Below, in pieces: positions 1-12,981 of a stretch of 64,000 bases of DNA (its first letter is position 1; each line of letters begins with the position of its first letter). The position numbers and the translations under genes are program-made. The notes below the pieces were generated by a model. It saw nothing but the letters and a program-made list of their open reading frames with translations, made no database searches and had not been told where the DNA came from. The stretch lies in contig NC_030683.2 in NCBI RefSeq assembly GCF_000004195.4, positions 6,189,345 through 6,253,344 on the forward strand, read 5' to 3'. The DNA comes from Xenopus tropicalis (lineage: Eukaryota; Chordata; Amphibia; Anura; Pipidae).

Positions 1-3000
1 TCAATTTCCATTTGCATCGTAGGAGGATCTGGGGGGGGAAACAAATAATGGTTTAGCTACTAGTTTGTACCAAACACCATTACTGTACAGACATACTGAT
101 TGGGCAAATGGAAACCTGTCTTATTGTTTAAAGAAAATAGAAGAAAAATGTAGGAGGCTATTGCCGCTAAAGGTAGAGCCTGGCCCGTTATTAGTGGTAA
201 TATTAAAGCAGCCATTCCTGACCAAGCCAAGCCCCTTTTTCCACAAAACCACACCCCCTGCTCACTTCTAATTAGGGATGCACCGAATCCACTATTTTAG
301 AGTTCGACTGATCCCCCCCAAATCCTTTGTAAAAGATTTGGCTAAATCCCGAACTGACTGCAAATAAGGGAGGGTTAAAGAGAACTGCACTAAAAAATTT
401 CAACTTTGTGTTTATGTGACAAAACATCACATGATTTAAGGATTCGGTTTGGCCAGTAGCATTGATTTTGCCGAGTTTGACCCTTTACAAACCTTACCTG
501 CATCAAATATTCTATTTAGCGCATCCTCCACCTCTATTTTAAACCACTTAATCAGACTGTCATAGGGTCCGACTTCATCGCTGTCCTGGGAGCCAATAGG
601 TGGGATGTCGCTGCTACAGCCCTATAGTAGTAGGGGAAGTACAAAAGAGAACGTTAAGAACCTGGGGTAAAAATAATACAAAACTCAATGCAAGAAGTGC
701 GCTATTTTATAACCGTGAGAGTAGTAAAATCTCAGTTGACAGTGGATTTGTAACACAAAGCTCATTTCATGAGTAGCAAGTTAAGAATTCAAGTTCCCTA
801 AGGCTGTGATAATGAGTGTATTAGTTGGCAGTAAGTAGCACCACTGAGACTCCCTATACGTAGCTCTAAGGCTTAGTATAATGACTAACAGATAATGTAC
901 CCTATCCCGTATCTTGCCGGTCTCTGACCTTAAAAAAGGCAATTACCCTGCCCTGTAAACAACTAGTTTGGAACAGTTTACTACAATAAATGGCTAATGG
1001 CAACCTATTTACAACAAACTCACCAGTGGCTCCCGTTCATCATCTTCGGTTTGTGTCAAACAGTAATCTGGGGGGGACAAATAATGGTTTAGCTACTAGT
1101 TTGTACCAAGCACCATTAGAGACTGTACAGATTAAATGATTGGGCAAATGGAAAGACCCTTTGGGAGACTTTTTAGTTTTAGTCTTGGTTTAGTTAGTTT
1201 AGAAACTCACAAGGTTTTAGATGGTGAAGATTTTCCCTTAATAAATACCAGACATTAGAGTGTTGACCCATAACTCAAATTGTTAATTTTGAGCTCTTAA
1301 AAACTCAAATCGTGAAAAAAAATCAATCTTGAACGTTGATAAATCTCCCTTTTCCATAATTAAATGGGGTTATGGGTCATATTTGCCGTTATGATCAGAG
1401 ACTCCAGTTCCTAATGATCCTTACCTGGAGTGAGCGGCTTAAATAGCTCTCGCTGCTCCTCTTCACGCTCAAAGGCTTCAGGATATTCCGTAGAATATTC
1501 AGCCCAAGGTGCAAAGTAGCTGTCCCAATCCTATAACAAGGGCAAAAAACAGATCATCTTAAAGGAGCCCTGTCACCCAGACATAACAAGCTGTATGATA
1601 AAAGTCCTATTCAAATGAAACATGAAACCCAAACTCCTTTTTATCACCATACCCATACCCATTATAAAGGTGATTATAAATCCCAGCTGTCAATCATATA
1701 TTGCCTGCCCCGCCTCTATTCCTTAGGCCTTAGGCATAGAGGTGGGCCTGACAATTACTTTCAATTACTTGCCATTCCATAGGGGGCCCCCCAAACAAGA
1801 CCCAAAACTCACCACACGCATCTTGATCTTCTCACAGCATTTCTTAAAAGAAACTGCGGGAAAAAACAAAACAAACAGTATATAAAATATCCACCATTTT
1901 GATATTATGGAATCTATTTACAAACTATGGGAATATTGGGGTGTAGCTGCTGTGGGCGTGCCCAGTGCATCCCAGTACTGTTTGTTCCTGTTAGCCAATA
2001 GCGTGAGACCAAGATCCTTTGTCAATGGACCACAATGCTTTTTGGATTCTATTAAGGGGATTATTTCCCTGAATAAGAAATCTGTACAGGTATGGGACCC
2101 ATTATCCAGAATGCTCAGAACCTTGTGTTCTCCAGATAAGGGTTTTTACGTAATTTGGAGTCATTAAGTCATTTTATCATAGTTGAGACCAAGTACTGTT
2201 CAAGGTTCTGTTTTATTATTACAAAGAAAAGGGAATCATTTAATCATTAAATAAACCCAATAGGACTGTTCTGCCCCCAATAAGGGGTAATTATATCTTA
2301 GTTGGGATCAAGTACAGGTACTGTTTTATTATTACAGAGAAAAGGGAATCATTTAACCATTAAATAAACCCAATAGGGCTGTTCTGCCCCAATAAGGGGT
2401 AATTATATCTTAGTTGGGATCAAGTACAGGTACTGTTTTATTATTACAGAGAAAAGGGAATCATTTAACCATTAAATAAACCCAATAGGGCTGTTCTGCC
2501 CCAATAAGGGGTAATTATATCTTAGTTGAGATCAAGTACAGGTACTGTTTTATTATTACAGAGAAAAGGGAATCATTTAACCATTAAATAAACCCAATAG
2601 GGCTGTTCTGCCCCAATAAGGGGTAATTATATCTTAGTTGGGATCAAGTACAGGTACTGTTTTATTATTACAGAAAAAAAAGAAATCGTTTTAAAAAATC
2701 TGAATTATTTGATTAAAATGGAGTCTATAGGAGATGGCCTTTCCGTAATTCAGAGCTCTCTGGATATCTGTGTCCAGATAACAGATCCCATACCTGTATA
2801 TTAGCAAAGAGCAGACCAATCCCTTACTCAGTAGCAAGTACAGTATTTAGAATTCATTAGCATGTCAGTGATTGGATATAATTGGGCTGGATATGGAGCC
2901 TCTGGGGACACAATGATTAATTAATCCTATTTGTTCTTTATTGTCCCTAAAATCCTTACTTGGAGTGTACGGCTTCATTTCGAGCTCAAAGGCTTCAGGA

Positions 3001-4457
3001 TATTCCGTAGAATACTCAGCCGAAGATGCAAAGTAGCTGTCCAAATCCTATAACAAGGGCAAAAAACAGATCATCTTAAAGGAGCCCTGTCACCCAGACA
3101 TAACAAGCTGTATGATAAAAGTCCTATTCAAATGAAACATGAAACCCAAACTCCTTTTTATCACCATACCCAAACCCATTATAAAGGTGATTATAAATCC
3201 CAGCTGTCAATCATATATTGCCTGCCCCGCCCCTATTCCTTAGGCCTTAGGCATAGAGGCGGGGCTGACAATTACTTTCAATTACTTGCCATTCCATAGG
3301 GGCCCCACCAAACAAGACCCAAAACTCACCACACGCATCTTGATCTTCTCACAGCATTTCTTAAAAGAAACTGGGGGAAAAAACAAAACAAACAGTATAT
3401 AAAATATCCACCATTTTGATATTATGGAATCTATTTACAAACTATGGGAATATTGTGGTGTAGCTGCTGTGGGCGTGCCCAGTGCATCCCAGTACTGTTT
3501 GCTCCTGTTAGTCAATAGCATGAGACCAAGGTCCTTTGTCAATGGATCACAATGCTTGTTGGATTCTAGTAACGGAATTATTTCCCTGAATAAGAAATCT
3601 GTACAGGTATGGGACCCATTATCCCGAATGGTCAGAACCTTGTGTTCTCCAGATAAGGGTATTTACGTAATTTGGAGTCATAGATAACAGATCCCATACC
3701 TGTATATTAGCAAAGAGCAGCCCAATCCCTTACTCAGTAGCAAGTACAGTATTTAGAATTCATTAGCATGTCAGTGATTGGATATAATTGGGCTGGATAT
3801 GGAGCCTCTGGGGACGCAATGATTAATTGATCCTATTTGTTCTTTATTCTCCCTAAAATCCTTACTTGGAGAGTACGGCTTCATTTCTTCTTTTTGCCTC
3901 TTCATAGGGAAGTTCAGGTTCCTCTGCAATATCGCTACAGCAGGGCTATAGGGGGAACGAGCCAAAGTCAGAAGCATTTTAGGAGAAAATGAAATAGAAA
4001 CTGGGGCAAAATAATATGTAAAAAACAGTATGAAATAAAAAGATTTGAAATTAAAATGTTGAAGGCGGTTGGTGAATTTTTACATTGAGGTTTTTGTGGC
4101 TTTTTGCACCTAATAAATACCAGTCATTCGAGTCTTTTCAAGTGCAAAGAACTTCAATTTGAGAAAAAAAAACCAGTGTTGATAAATCACCCCCCCCAAA
4201 TCAGCCAATCAGGTTCTGCCCTCTCTATGGGGCAGGGATGGGCAGATTATTCCCTTGTTACTGTGATAGGAGACACAGCCTTACCCTCCGACATCCAAAA
4301 AGTCTTGATATTCTTTTTCGGAGTTTTTTGAATCTTCCAGTTTTTTCTATAGTGCAAAATAGAGGCGTTTCAAACTCACAGCATTTATTTATTTATTTAT
4401 AAGAATTAGTAGAAACAGTAGAACGGAAAGCCCATTCTATAATATATTTAATATGTT

Positions 4458-4494
<37 letters not shown>

Positions 4495-4532
4495 GATAGA
4501 TAGATAGATGAATAGAACGATGATAGATAGAT

Positions 4533-4564
<32 letters not shown>

Positions 4565-4950
4565 ATATAGAGAGAAAGATTCTGCACTTGGTGCGTTTTT
4601 CTCACCTTTAGGCTGATCAGGTGTAACATCGTTGATATGGATGTTATCCTTTGGGGAGAGATAAATTACAAGATAACATTAAGAATTTTTGGTTTATATA
4701 ATCAAAAAGGAAAGTAAGTGCAAAATACAGAAGAAAAACAGATTCCCAAACTGCAGACAAAGGGCACAGAGTCAATATTCCAATTTATTCACTTAGAGCC
4801 TTATTTATCAAAATCAAATTTGTAAAAAAAAAAAATCATCAAAAAACTCAAATATTTAAAAATATATATTACAGGAAAAGGAAGTTTCCACCTCACCTGG
4901 TTATTTTGTCCAAAGATATTTTTAAAGAATTTTCTCATTCTTTCACTCAT
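1..4950 (-). CDS. Unrecognised gene, copy 1 (5' part; runs off the left edge; frameshift in exon 4)
   Basis: Tandem duplicate of the gene at 19012-27041. Exons: 4897-4950, 4606-4648, 4285-4346, 3866-3945, 3330-3370, 2960-3047, 1813-1853, 1425-1530, 1024-1067, 498-621 and the partial exon 1-28. All splice sites are kept. Exon 4 is 80 nt instead of 79, because an A-run (T-run on the plus strand near 3890) has five bases instead of four. Read literally, the frame shifts to an early stop in exon 5, about residue 82. Exon 9 is 6 nt shorter than in copy 2 (44 against 50 nt), which stays in frame and removes two acidic residues. Exon 1 differs by one residue (GQNNQ against GRNNQ). Skipping exons 4 and 5 together would restore the frame, because the pair is phase-symmetrical. 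It may be a young pseudogene, a gene rescued by splicing, or a homopolymer sequencing error. Confidence 0.6.
2084..2796. mobile_element. Palindromic MITE with internal ~113-bp tandem repeats (intron of copy 1)
   Basis: Terminal inverted repeats ACAGGTATGGGACC and GATCCCATACCTGT, followed inward by CCATTATCCAGAA-type subterminal repeats, are a very common frog element. The interior unit (AGAGAAAAGGGAATCATTTA through GTACTGTTTTATTATTAC) is repeated about four to five times head to tail. Beside exon 5 (3600-3705) a short version lacks the whole interior. Confidence 0.75.
4444..4572. repeat. (GATA)n microsatellite, intron 2 of copy 1
   Basis: Runs of GATA with a few interruptions. The counterpart at 25513-25697 is longer and more interrupted. 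Confidence 0.95.
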
Positions 4951-6246
4951 TTCTGAGTTAATCTTAAATAAGAAATAATAATGAAAAAAAGTTAAATGAT
5001 ATCAGGTTTTGTGTTCACCTTTTATTACTACGATCAAAGGAACAGGCTTAATGCTGAGCACAATATATTATTAGTGAATAAGCCCCCCCCACTCATTCCC
5101 TATTTTGTATTTTTAATTACAGTCACCCCCCCAGCCAGTAAATCCCCAGCTAGGGCCGGAATTACAAATGTACTGGCAATATATACGTTACATGTAATAC
5201 CCTATGAATCCCCCCTTCTCTGACCCTCTCTGCTGATGGATTACCCCTATAAGTCCAGACCTGCCTATACTCCACCCATTTCCCCACCCACTTCACCTAT
5301 TGCCCCACCCCATGTGACGCCCCAGCTGCTCCCCCAACCCGAAGGCCGGTGTAAATGTGAGAAAAGGTGCCAACCCTATTTTTATACATCATTAAACAAT
5401 ACAAATAGTTTATGTACTTTTGGTGTTATGTGTAATTGATTAGGATTGTAATTTACTCCCAGTGTAAAATCATTTATATGGTAGATACAATCATGTATTA
5501 GTACCAAGCAGCAAAAAGCTGCCAAGTTGGCCACTTGACCTGCATAGGCAGCCATTATGGTCTGATTATTGGCCTGCCGGGGGTTAATAACCTGACCAGC
5601 TTGGTTTGGCCCAGAATGCAGTTGGACAATCATTTTGTGACTTGGCTTAATGTGTATGGCCAGCTCTAGGCCTGTCCCAATCTGACTCCTGCATGGGGTT
5701 GCCAATTGGCCAGTATGTTACCGGCCTGCTTCATGCCAATGTTATTAATAGGAAAAAGCTAAAAGTATAGGAAGGCCGGTATTTTTCCCATAAAGGTGGC
5801 AGCTACTCCTGCAGGGAAAGTGGCAGATTGCAGAGAGGGGGATAGTGAGGGGCAACGAGATTATTTCAGAAACAGCACCGAATGTTCAACTGATCATTTA
5901 GATGTTATTAATTTACTGTTAATTATTTCCATGATCTGAAGCTTTTACTATCATTGTCATTTTGGCAATATTTCCCCTTTATTCACAGTTCTATCAAGAT
6001 AAACAAACATCCCAATGACCTATACTGTAAATATACATTTATAACTCAGCAACAGATTTAAGGCTGATGAAACTGTACAAAAGGCGCCAGGGATACTGGG
6101 AGTTACAGTTAAACAGCAGCCAAAGGCTTCACATTTACAGGCCTATAGTGTCCAACCTGACAACATATTCCCTCGTTAAATAAATCCAATATAAACAATT
6201 AATGACATTTGCAATTAATAAAAACAAAAATAGTCTTTGCACTTAC
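4951..6246. other. Intron 1 of copy 1: no gene seen; transposon-like sequence
   Basis: Includes a hAT-like fragment with GGTGCCAACCC and a GGCCGGTATTTT motif (about 5360-5850). A 107-codon minus-strand frame at 5382-5705 is present in both gene copies, but it lies in this repeat-like DNA and lacks exon signals. The counterpart is 27042-28359. Confidence 0.5.
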
Positions 6247-6580
6247 AGAATTTGAAATAAGTTAAATTAGTCGAAAAACTTATTTGCACCGAAAAAGACG
6301 CAATGCGACTTCAACGGTGACAAATCAGCAAGTGACACTGACCGGGTAGTGAATTCATGTAAACAACCCGACTAGCTATGACATCACAATGCTCATTGCC
6401 TTGGCAACAAAGCCTGAATCCTCTACACAGGATCCCTGGCAGTTTAGATAGTGATGACATCACAATGCCATTCCTGGCGCAAAGCCAGCACAGTCTGACT
6501 CCAATAACAATCATTCTATTGGCTAAAGATGATGCTAATGAATGATTTTATTGACAGAAACAGTACAAACCATTTGTTTA
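6247..6580 (-). promoter_or_regulatory. Candidate 5' UTR exon and promoter of copy 1
   Basis: Duplicate of the region at 28360-28665, with the same donor at 6247, two ATGACATCACAATG blocks (near 6380 and 6455) and CCAAT boxes. Sequence similarity to copy 2 ends at about 6605 (28721 in copy 2), just upstream of this block. The duplication therefore carried the putative promoter with the gene. Confidence 0.4.
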
Positions 6581-6605
6581 CTTGCATAATTATTGTGTTA
6601 AATAA

Positions 6606-6833
6606 AGAAACCTCTGAACCGTATAATGTCTTATGAGAAAGGAATGGCTAACATGGATTTAATCATTAGCCAAGCAGGCAAAGTGGTGGGCTAGTGGCAC
6701 AAAATAAATCCGGTTATGCAGCCAATGCTAGTGATTGCAAGATATATGGGAAATAAAGTATGAACCCGAGCAAAACTATTTGTTTTTTGTACAAATTATA
6801 ATTGTGAGATTCTAAAGGGAACCCTGCCATATC
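6606..6833. repeat. ~228-bp repeat, left member (partner 18108-18333)
   Basis: Begins AAACCTCTGAACCGTATAAT and ends near AAGGGAACCCTGCCATAT. It matches 18108-18333 in the same orientation with few differences. The pair brackets the amplified non-coding region between the two gene copies. Confidence 0.85.
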
Positions 6834-8056
6834 CCTCAAAGACTTAAGACTAACGCCCTTCTTCATTCACTTAAATTGCCAATAGCGCTTTATTTTTCCA
6901 GGCGTCACCCAGGGACGGCAGTTCTCTTCCATCTTACTGCCCCGACTTGCACACATTTTTGTATAATCTTTTTTAACAAAAAAAATTGTATAAAATGTAC
7001 CCAAAGAATTTTCCTGTGTTACCTATTTCTAAACCTCCTTTATTGTCCATTTTTACTGCTATTAAGTATATTCTCCTACATCAATTGGATCTATTATAAG
7101 TCCAGTGGTGCAAACCCCATAGTCGCAGAGGGGCCTAGGGAACAGGGGGGGCCTGGATCACAGGGACTGCTTCCTCTATAGCTGTAAAGTCTTCTCTCCC
7201 CACTCACAAGTAGCAGAGTGGCTAGAGAGGGAAGACTCAGGCAGGCAAAAGATGCTAGCATGGGGTGGGGGCAGAAGACATTGGCAGGGGGGGGTCATTG
7301 CTCCCACCGCATAATGGCAAGTGGGCCCATTGTCTAAGGGGTGGGCCCCTGGGCTCCCAGTCCTGACACTGGGAATGGCTGCCCCGGGGCTACACACTAT
7401 ATAAACGTTGCTTTAATTAAAAAAATTGATTTGTGTAAGTTAAAAATGTGTACACTGAACACTTTGGTTTAAATGGAGGGCTGGAGTGATAGTCCCTCCT
7501 CTTCCTGTGGGTATATAACACTTGTTTGTATTTGTACTATTAGGCTTGATAAAGGGCTGGGTTGAAGCCCGAAACATTGCCTTGTGCACTTGAGTAAAAG
7601 TCACATTTTTTCAACATAACCGGAGTGCTGCTGTTTTTTCATCTCTACATTGTTTTCCATAGAGGATGGTGCTGCCACCTGTCATATTGAGCCCCAAATT
7701 CTCCCACAAATCACAGACACTGCTCTTCCATCCGCTGTGAGAAAATGTCCCAGGAAAGAGAGTGAGAAAGACAATGACAGAACATGAGAATGAGTAGGGG
7801 AAGGGTATGAGAGACAAAGACCAGAATGTGGGTTGTGTTTACACAAACAAGGCAGCTGTATCAGGGGGGGATCTGTAACATGATAATGGAAGGGGGTGCT
7901 GACTGTTACTGAGGTGGGATAAGGGGTACTCAAGCTGCTGGAGGTTGAACGCATGGAAACCTGCCTCACTTCCCCATCCCAGGCCTGAATTTCCTGTTTC
8001 CGGGAGGCGGAGTCAGCAGACAGTATGGCATTGATAGCAGCTGAACCTGAGAGAAA
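6834..8056. other. Intergenic; no gene seen
   Basis: AT-rich then GC-rich DNA with repeat-like segments, for example GGGCCCATTGTCTAAGGGGT near 7320 and a small foldback GGGCTGGGTTGAAGCCC near 7553. No exon with supported splice sites. Confidence 0.5.
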
Positions 8057-11000
8057 TCAGCAGTGTCATATAATGTACATCCACAAGTGCAATTTCAAAT
8101 ACAATCATGATGTTTGTTCTCCCCGCAACGTTGCATTTCCCCCAGAATTTTAGCATCACTGTAGGAGCAAGGTGGTGATGTGCAGGCAAATGCATGGAGC
8201 TTATGGAAGAGCTGGAGTTTATTGCATGTACTTAATATGATGATATAATTGTGAGCTGAGTCTCTAGGCAAGTTACGTAGCTTTCTAAGCAGTTTCTGCA
8301 GAAGTTACGTAACTTTTGCGCCACGACGGGGCCCCTCTAAGAAAGAAGATTTCACAGGGCCCGGTACAGTTGTACCCCCTCTAGCCCCTGAAGGCAACCT
8401 ATCACATGACCCATGCATTCTCTTAACTGCCCTGTTACCTGCTCAGATTTAGTGTAATGGCACACTAGGAGATTAGTTGCTGCTGGTAAGTCTGAGCTAC
8501 CGCAGACGACTAATCTCATGAAAATGCTCCCCCGCCAGCAGCAATCCGGCCCCACACACCCACATGCCCGGTGAAATAAGGTCCAACAGGACTAGGGCCC
8601 ACCGGGTTTTTATCCAATGCCCTATTGGGACCACTCCAACCCCATACCCCAATATCCCAGTTTGGGTGCCAGTGTACTGGGCTGTTTGCTGATCCCCAAG
8701 ATGGCTGCTGGAACAGAAGGGACAGAGCTAAAGGAGGGGGCACTGCTGCTAAAACTAAATATGTACTTTTCATTTAAATAAAAATGTATACAATATATTC
8801 ACTCAAAATGTTATTATTGCCTCATTCATTAAGCTAAAGCTATCATAACAAGGAAAATGTGAGGTAAAAACTTTTTTATATATAAGATATAAATTAATCT
8901 TTTTGTTTAATCAGTGTTTTACTTTAATGTTAATGAGGCTTGCACCTATTGTTCTTGGGTTAGACAGAAAATTGCCTGTTAATCTCCATTAATACGTTAA
9001 TGACCCCCCAATGGGGCTCCTACCAGGGGTGTGAAATGGAGACTGGGTGAAACAAAGCAAAACAGAAGAGCTTAGAATTTATCTGACAGGGCTACACTGA
9101 GCTTTACTCCATTTTAAAAATGGCGGAGAAATGTTGTTTAAAAGTCAAATTCACAAAAGTGTCTGTAAACGGTCTTTCTTTCACCACAAACCGAAACGTG
9201 GCGGTTGAGTCGAAATTTAGGTGTATTTCTGTTTGTGAATATGGAGAAAGTGTTTTCCCACCAGTTTTTCCACCACTTTTACCTCAGAAAAGGTCTCTCT
9301 CCACCTTTGTGAGTTCCCCCCATTGAGTCCATACACTTCCAATCCCTCTCCCCCAGCCAAAGCATTTCAAGTTAGCAGCAAGAAGAAAAGCAGGACCTCA
9401 CGTCAAGCTCCAAAATAAAAAATTTATTTGTTTTCTCTTCTGAAAAATGAACTTGCAATGTGCCACTAACAGATGCATTTTGAAAACAACGTTTTCCCAT
9501 GACAGCATTCACATCAAATATCCTCCCCGAGACTGCTCATTCCTAACAGCACTCTCACAATTTATAGGCGAGAGCCTTACAGTCAATTTAAAGCCACATA
9601 ACCTCAAAACCAGAGTTGCCTTAACTGTGCAATTGCCAGAGAATGCTTGTACCAGACATTGCTGTATCTTTCTGAAAATCCTGTGAGCCCAAGGTTACTG
9701 ACTGCTTCCTGGCACATATTTACAATGCAATTTTGAGAAATAGATGATTTTAGTTTTACTTCTAGATATTTTTGAGATTTGTGAATGGGTTTTTGTCAGT
9801 ACAACAATTTTTCAGATATTTTTCCCAGAGAAATTCCAGTTTTCTTTAATATAACTCCCATACTTTGTGTAATACCGGCCAGGCCAGTGAGATACTGACC
9901 AGGAGGCTGTTCAGGGGGCCTGGTGTCAACAAGGCCCAGTAAAGCTGTTTGGCATTAAAATGTTTAGATGATTTTGTGGAGTTGGCAGTTGGTAATTTCT
10001 GGGGTCCCCAGGAGCTGCCCCAGACTTTTCCAGGGAACTGAATGTCAAGTCATTCACATGCAGTAAATCTAAGAAATGAACAATACTGAAAAGAACAATT
10101 AGTGGAACTGAGCAAAAATAGGGGCTTTGTGTTATTAAAGTGAAAAACATGAGAGAGAATTGAGACAGAGAGATGGAGCCCAGGGGCTCCCAGTATAATA
10201 ATGATAATAATGATAATAATGATTATACTGGGAGAAAACCAAGGGGTTGGTGGGTACAGAGCCTGTGCTACAGAACCGTATGGGCCTCAAGCTGAACTGG
10301 CACTGAATCTCATAATTATACTTGCCTGTGTCTTATAGGAAGGAACTGGAGGGGCAGATACAGAGATTAGTGGGTAACACAAGATTGCTTTCCTGGAACT
10401 GCAGAAAGAACTACCCCAGTTCTACCCACCAGTGATGCCAAGCTGCCAACTCTGTTTCTCCATATATCAGACTCACACTGGCTGGGTATAACTGGGCATG
10501 GGAAAAATCTCCTGCAAATTCCACCCTAGGTAGTGATGGGGTACAGCAGCCCCCCGGTGTTACTGAGCAACAAGTCCCGGCACTCACTGAGGCCAATAAT
10601 CCGCCATTATATATGTAACCTCTATTTCTGCTCAATAGCTGCCTTCCCCGACTAGTACCAGAGTTATCAGCAGTGTCATATAATGTACATCCACAAGTGC
10701 AATTTCAAATACAATCATGATGTTTGTTCTCCCCGTAAGGTTGCATTTTCCCCAGAATTTTAGCATCACTGTAGGAGCAAGGTGGTGATGTGCAGGCAAA
10801 TGCATGGAGCTTATGGAAGAGCTGGAGTTTATTGCATGTATTTAAAATGATGATATAATTGTGAGCTGAGTCCCACATCAGACTTTCCCATGTGTAACAG
10901 CTCTGCTACCTACAGACTGGCAGCGGCTCCTCCTTCACTGCTTGTTCTACCACTGGGTCACCTTCCTGTGAGATCTGATGGCACCATGGCAACCAGGGCC

Positions 11001-12119
11001 GCCATCAGAAACAAATTATTTATATGGGGCCCCCCCCATGAACACAATTGTGCGGTACCAAAATATTGGCCACGTCCCTTATGTGTGTAATATAAACAGC
11101 TGATATTACTCTATAATAAGCAGTTCATATAAACAGTCAAAGTGAATAATAAAGTGCTAATAAGTCAGTCAGTTCATTGGGGGTCAGTGGAATTTAATCT
11201 TAAGTTTTTTCATTCATTGGGGGTCAGTGGGGTTTGTCCCTGCAAAGCTTCTCTGCATTGGCTTTTACTTCATACACAAGTTACATAAGTTTCTAGGCAA
11301 GTTACGTAGCTTTCTAAGCAGTTTTTGCAGAAGTTACGTAACTTTTGCGCCGCGACGGGGCCCCTCTAAGAAAGAAGATTTCACAGGGCCCAGTACAGTT
11401 GTACCCCCTCTACCCCCCTGAAGGCAACCTATCACATGACCAATGCATTCTCTCAACTGCCCTGTTACCTGTTCAGATTTAGTGTAATGGCACACTAGGA
11501 GATTAGTTGCTGCTGGTAAGTCTGAGCTACCGCAGATCACTAATCTCATGAAAATGCTCCCCCGCTGGCAATTATGTGAATACCGGAGGGGAAACAAATG
11601 CGCTATGCTAATGTTTTCTAGATTTCTGTGAAATTCCACTTCTCTACCAAGATTTAAGGGCCTAAATACCTTCTTCATGGGAAAAAGTGGATCAAGGGCC
11701 CACCCCCACGCACTAATCTGCCCCTGCACTACTTCTCTAGCCCCTACTGATTACTGGCCAGCAGCAATCCGGCCCACACACCAACCTGCCCAGTGAAACA
11801 AGATCAAACAGGACTAGGGCCCACCGGGTTTTTATCCAATGCCCTATTGGAGCCATTCCAACCCCATACCTCCCAACATTTGAAAAATGAAAAGAGGGGC
11901 AAATTTTTGACCACGCCCCCTTTTGTGGTCACGCCCCCAATTACCACACCCCATTTTTTTAAAAATACCACTTTTATATAGATCAAATGGCGGGAGCAGA
12001 TGAAAATGTGCTATACCCTCATACTGAACGACCTAAGGAAAACAATACAGCAACTCCTACATATAAATACAAATATAGAGAGAAGGCAGTCAGTTATAAG
12101 TGAGTTATAACTATGTACC

Positions 12120-12966
12120 AGTTTTGCCCCCCCATACACAGTGCCCCAATACACAGTAGCCCCCATACACAGTAGCCCCCCCATACACAGTAGCCCCCCA
12201 TACACAGTAGCCCCCCCATACACAGTAGCCCCCCATACACAGTAGCCCGCCCCATACACAGTAGCCCGCCCCATACACAGTAGCCCGCCCCATACACAGT
12301 AGCCCCCCCCATACCACAGTAGCCCGCCCCCATACACAGTAGCCCCCCCCATACACAGTAGCCCGCCCCATACACAGTAGCCCCCCCCATACACAGTAGC
12401 CCCCCATACACAGTACCATCCAATACACAGTACCATCCAATACACAGTAGCCCCCAATACACAGTAGTCTCCCATACAACAGTACCCCCCCATACACAGT
12501 GCCCCCTATACACAGTTACCCCCTATACACAGTAGCCCCCCATACACAGTGCCCCTATACACAGTAGCCCCCTATACACAGTAGCCCCCAATACAACAGT
12601 GTCCCCCTATACACAGTGCCCTTATACACAGTGCCCCTAACACAGTAGCCCCCAATACACAGTGTCCCCCTATACACAGTGCCCCTATACACAGTGCCCC
12701 TATACACAGTGCCCCTAACACAGTAGCCCCCAATACACAGTGCCCCTATACACAGTGCCCCTAACACAGTAGCCCCCAATACACAGTGTCCCCCTATACA
12801 GTGCCCCTATACACAGTGCCCCTAACACAGTAGCCCCAATACACAGTGCCCCTAACACAGTAGCCCCCAATACACAGTGTCCCCCTATACACAGTAGCCC
12901 CCAATACACAGTGCCCCCCAATACACAGTGTCCCCCTATCACAGTAGCCCCCTATCACAGTACCTC
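12120..12966. repeat. C-rich minisatellite, unit about CATACACAGTAGCCCCC (14-17 bp)
   Basis: About 50 units with variable C-run lengths, two main variants (CAGTAGCCCCC and CAGTGCCCC) segregated left and right. Long minus-strand open frames here (75-160 codons) are by-products of the repeat and overlap one another in all frames. Confidence 0.95.
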
Positions 12967-12981
12967 CCATAGGCGCTCCGC

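Larger units (their letters stand above)
1..6605. repeat. Segmental duplication, copy 1 (partner 20801-28721)
   Basis: Position 1 aligns with 20801 and similarity runs through exons, introns and promoter to about 6605 (28721). Differences seen by eye include a 445-bp hAT insertion and a T2-like segment present only in copy 2, different numbers of MITE-internal repeats, different (GATA)n lengths, a 6-bp exon 9 deletion and a 1-bp exon 4 insertion in copy 1. The left limit lies outside the window. Confidence 0.9.

Noticed and set aside
1907..3687. Plus-strand frames beginning MESIYKLWEYWGVAAVG (also at 22770 and 24483)
   Set aside because: They recur only because the intron was duplicated, run into the terminal repeat of the palindromic MITE, lie antisense to the gene, and differ in stop position between copies.
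5382..5705. 107-codon minus-strand frame, also at 27494-27817
   Set aside because: Conserved only because of recent segmental duplication; it lies in intron 1 in hAT-like repeat DNA and no splice sites support it.
10411..10635. Frame MSRNRGYIYNGG (also at 15029) as a conserved gene
   Set aside because: The two copies belong to a recent 3.2-kb tandem amplification, have different C-termini, and show no exon context.
12011..12942. Tyr/Gly/Cys-rich minus-strand frames (75-160 codons)
   Set aside because: They lie in the C-rich minisatellite of a transposon-like insertion and overlap in several frames.
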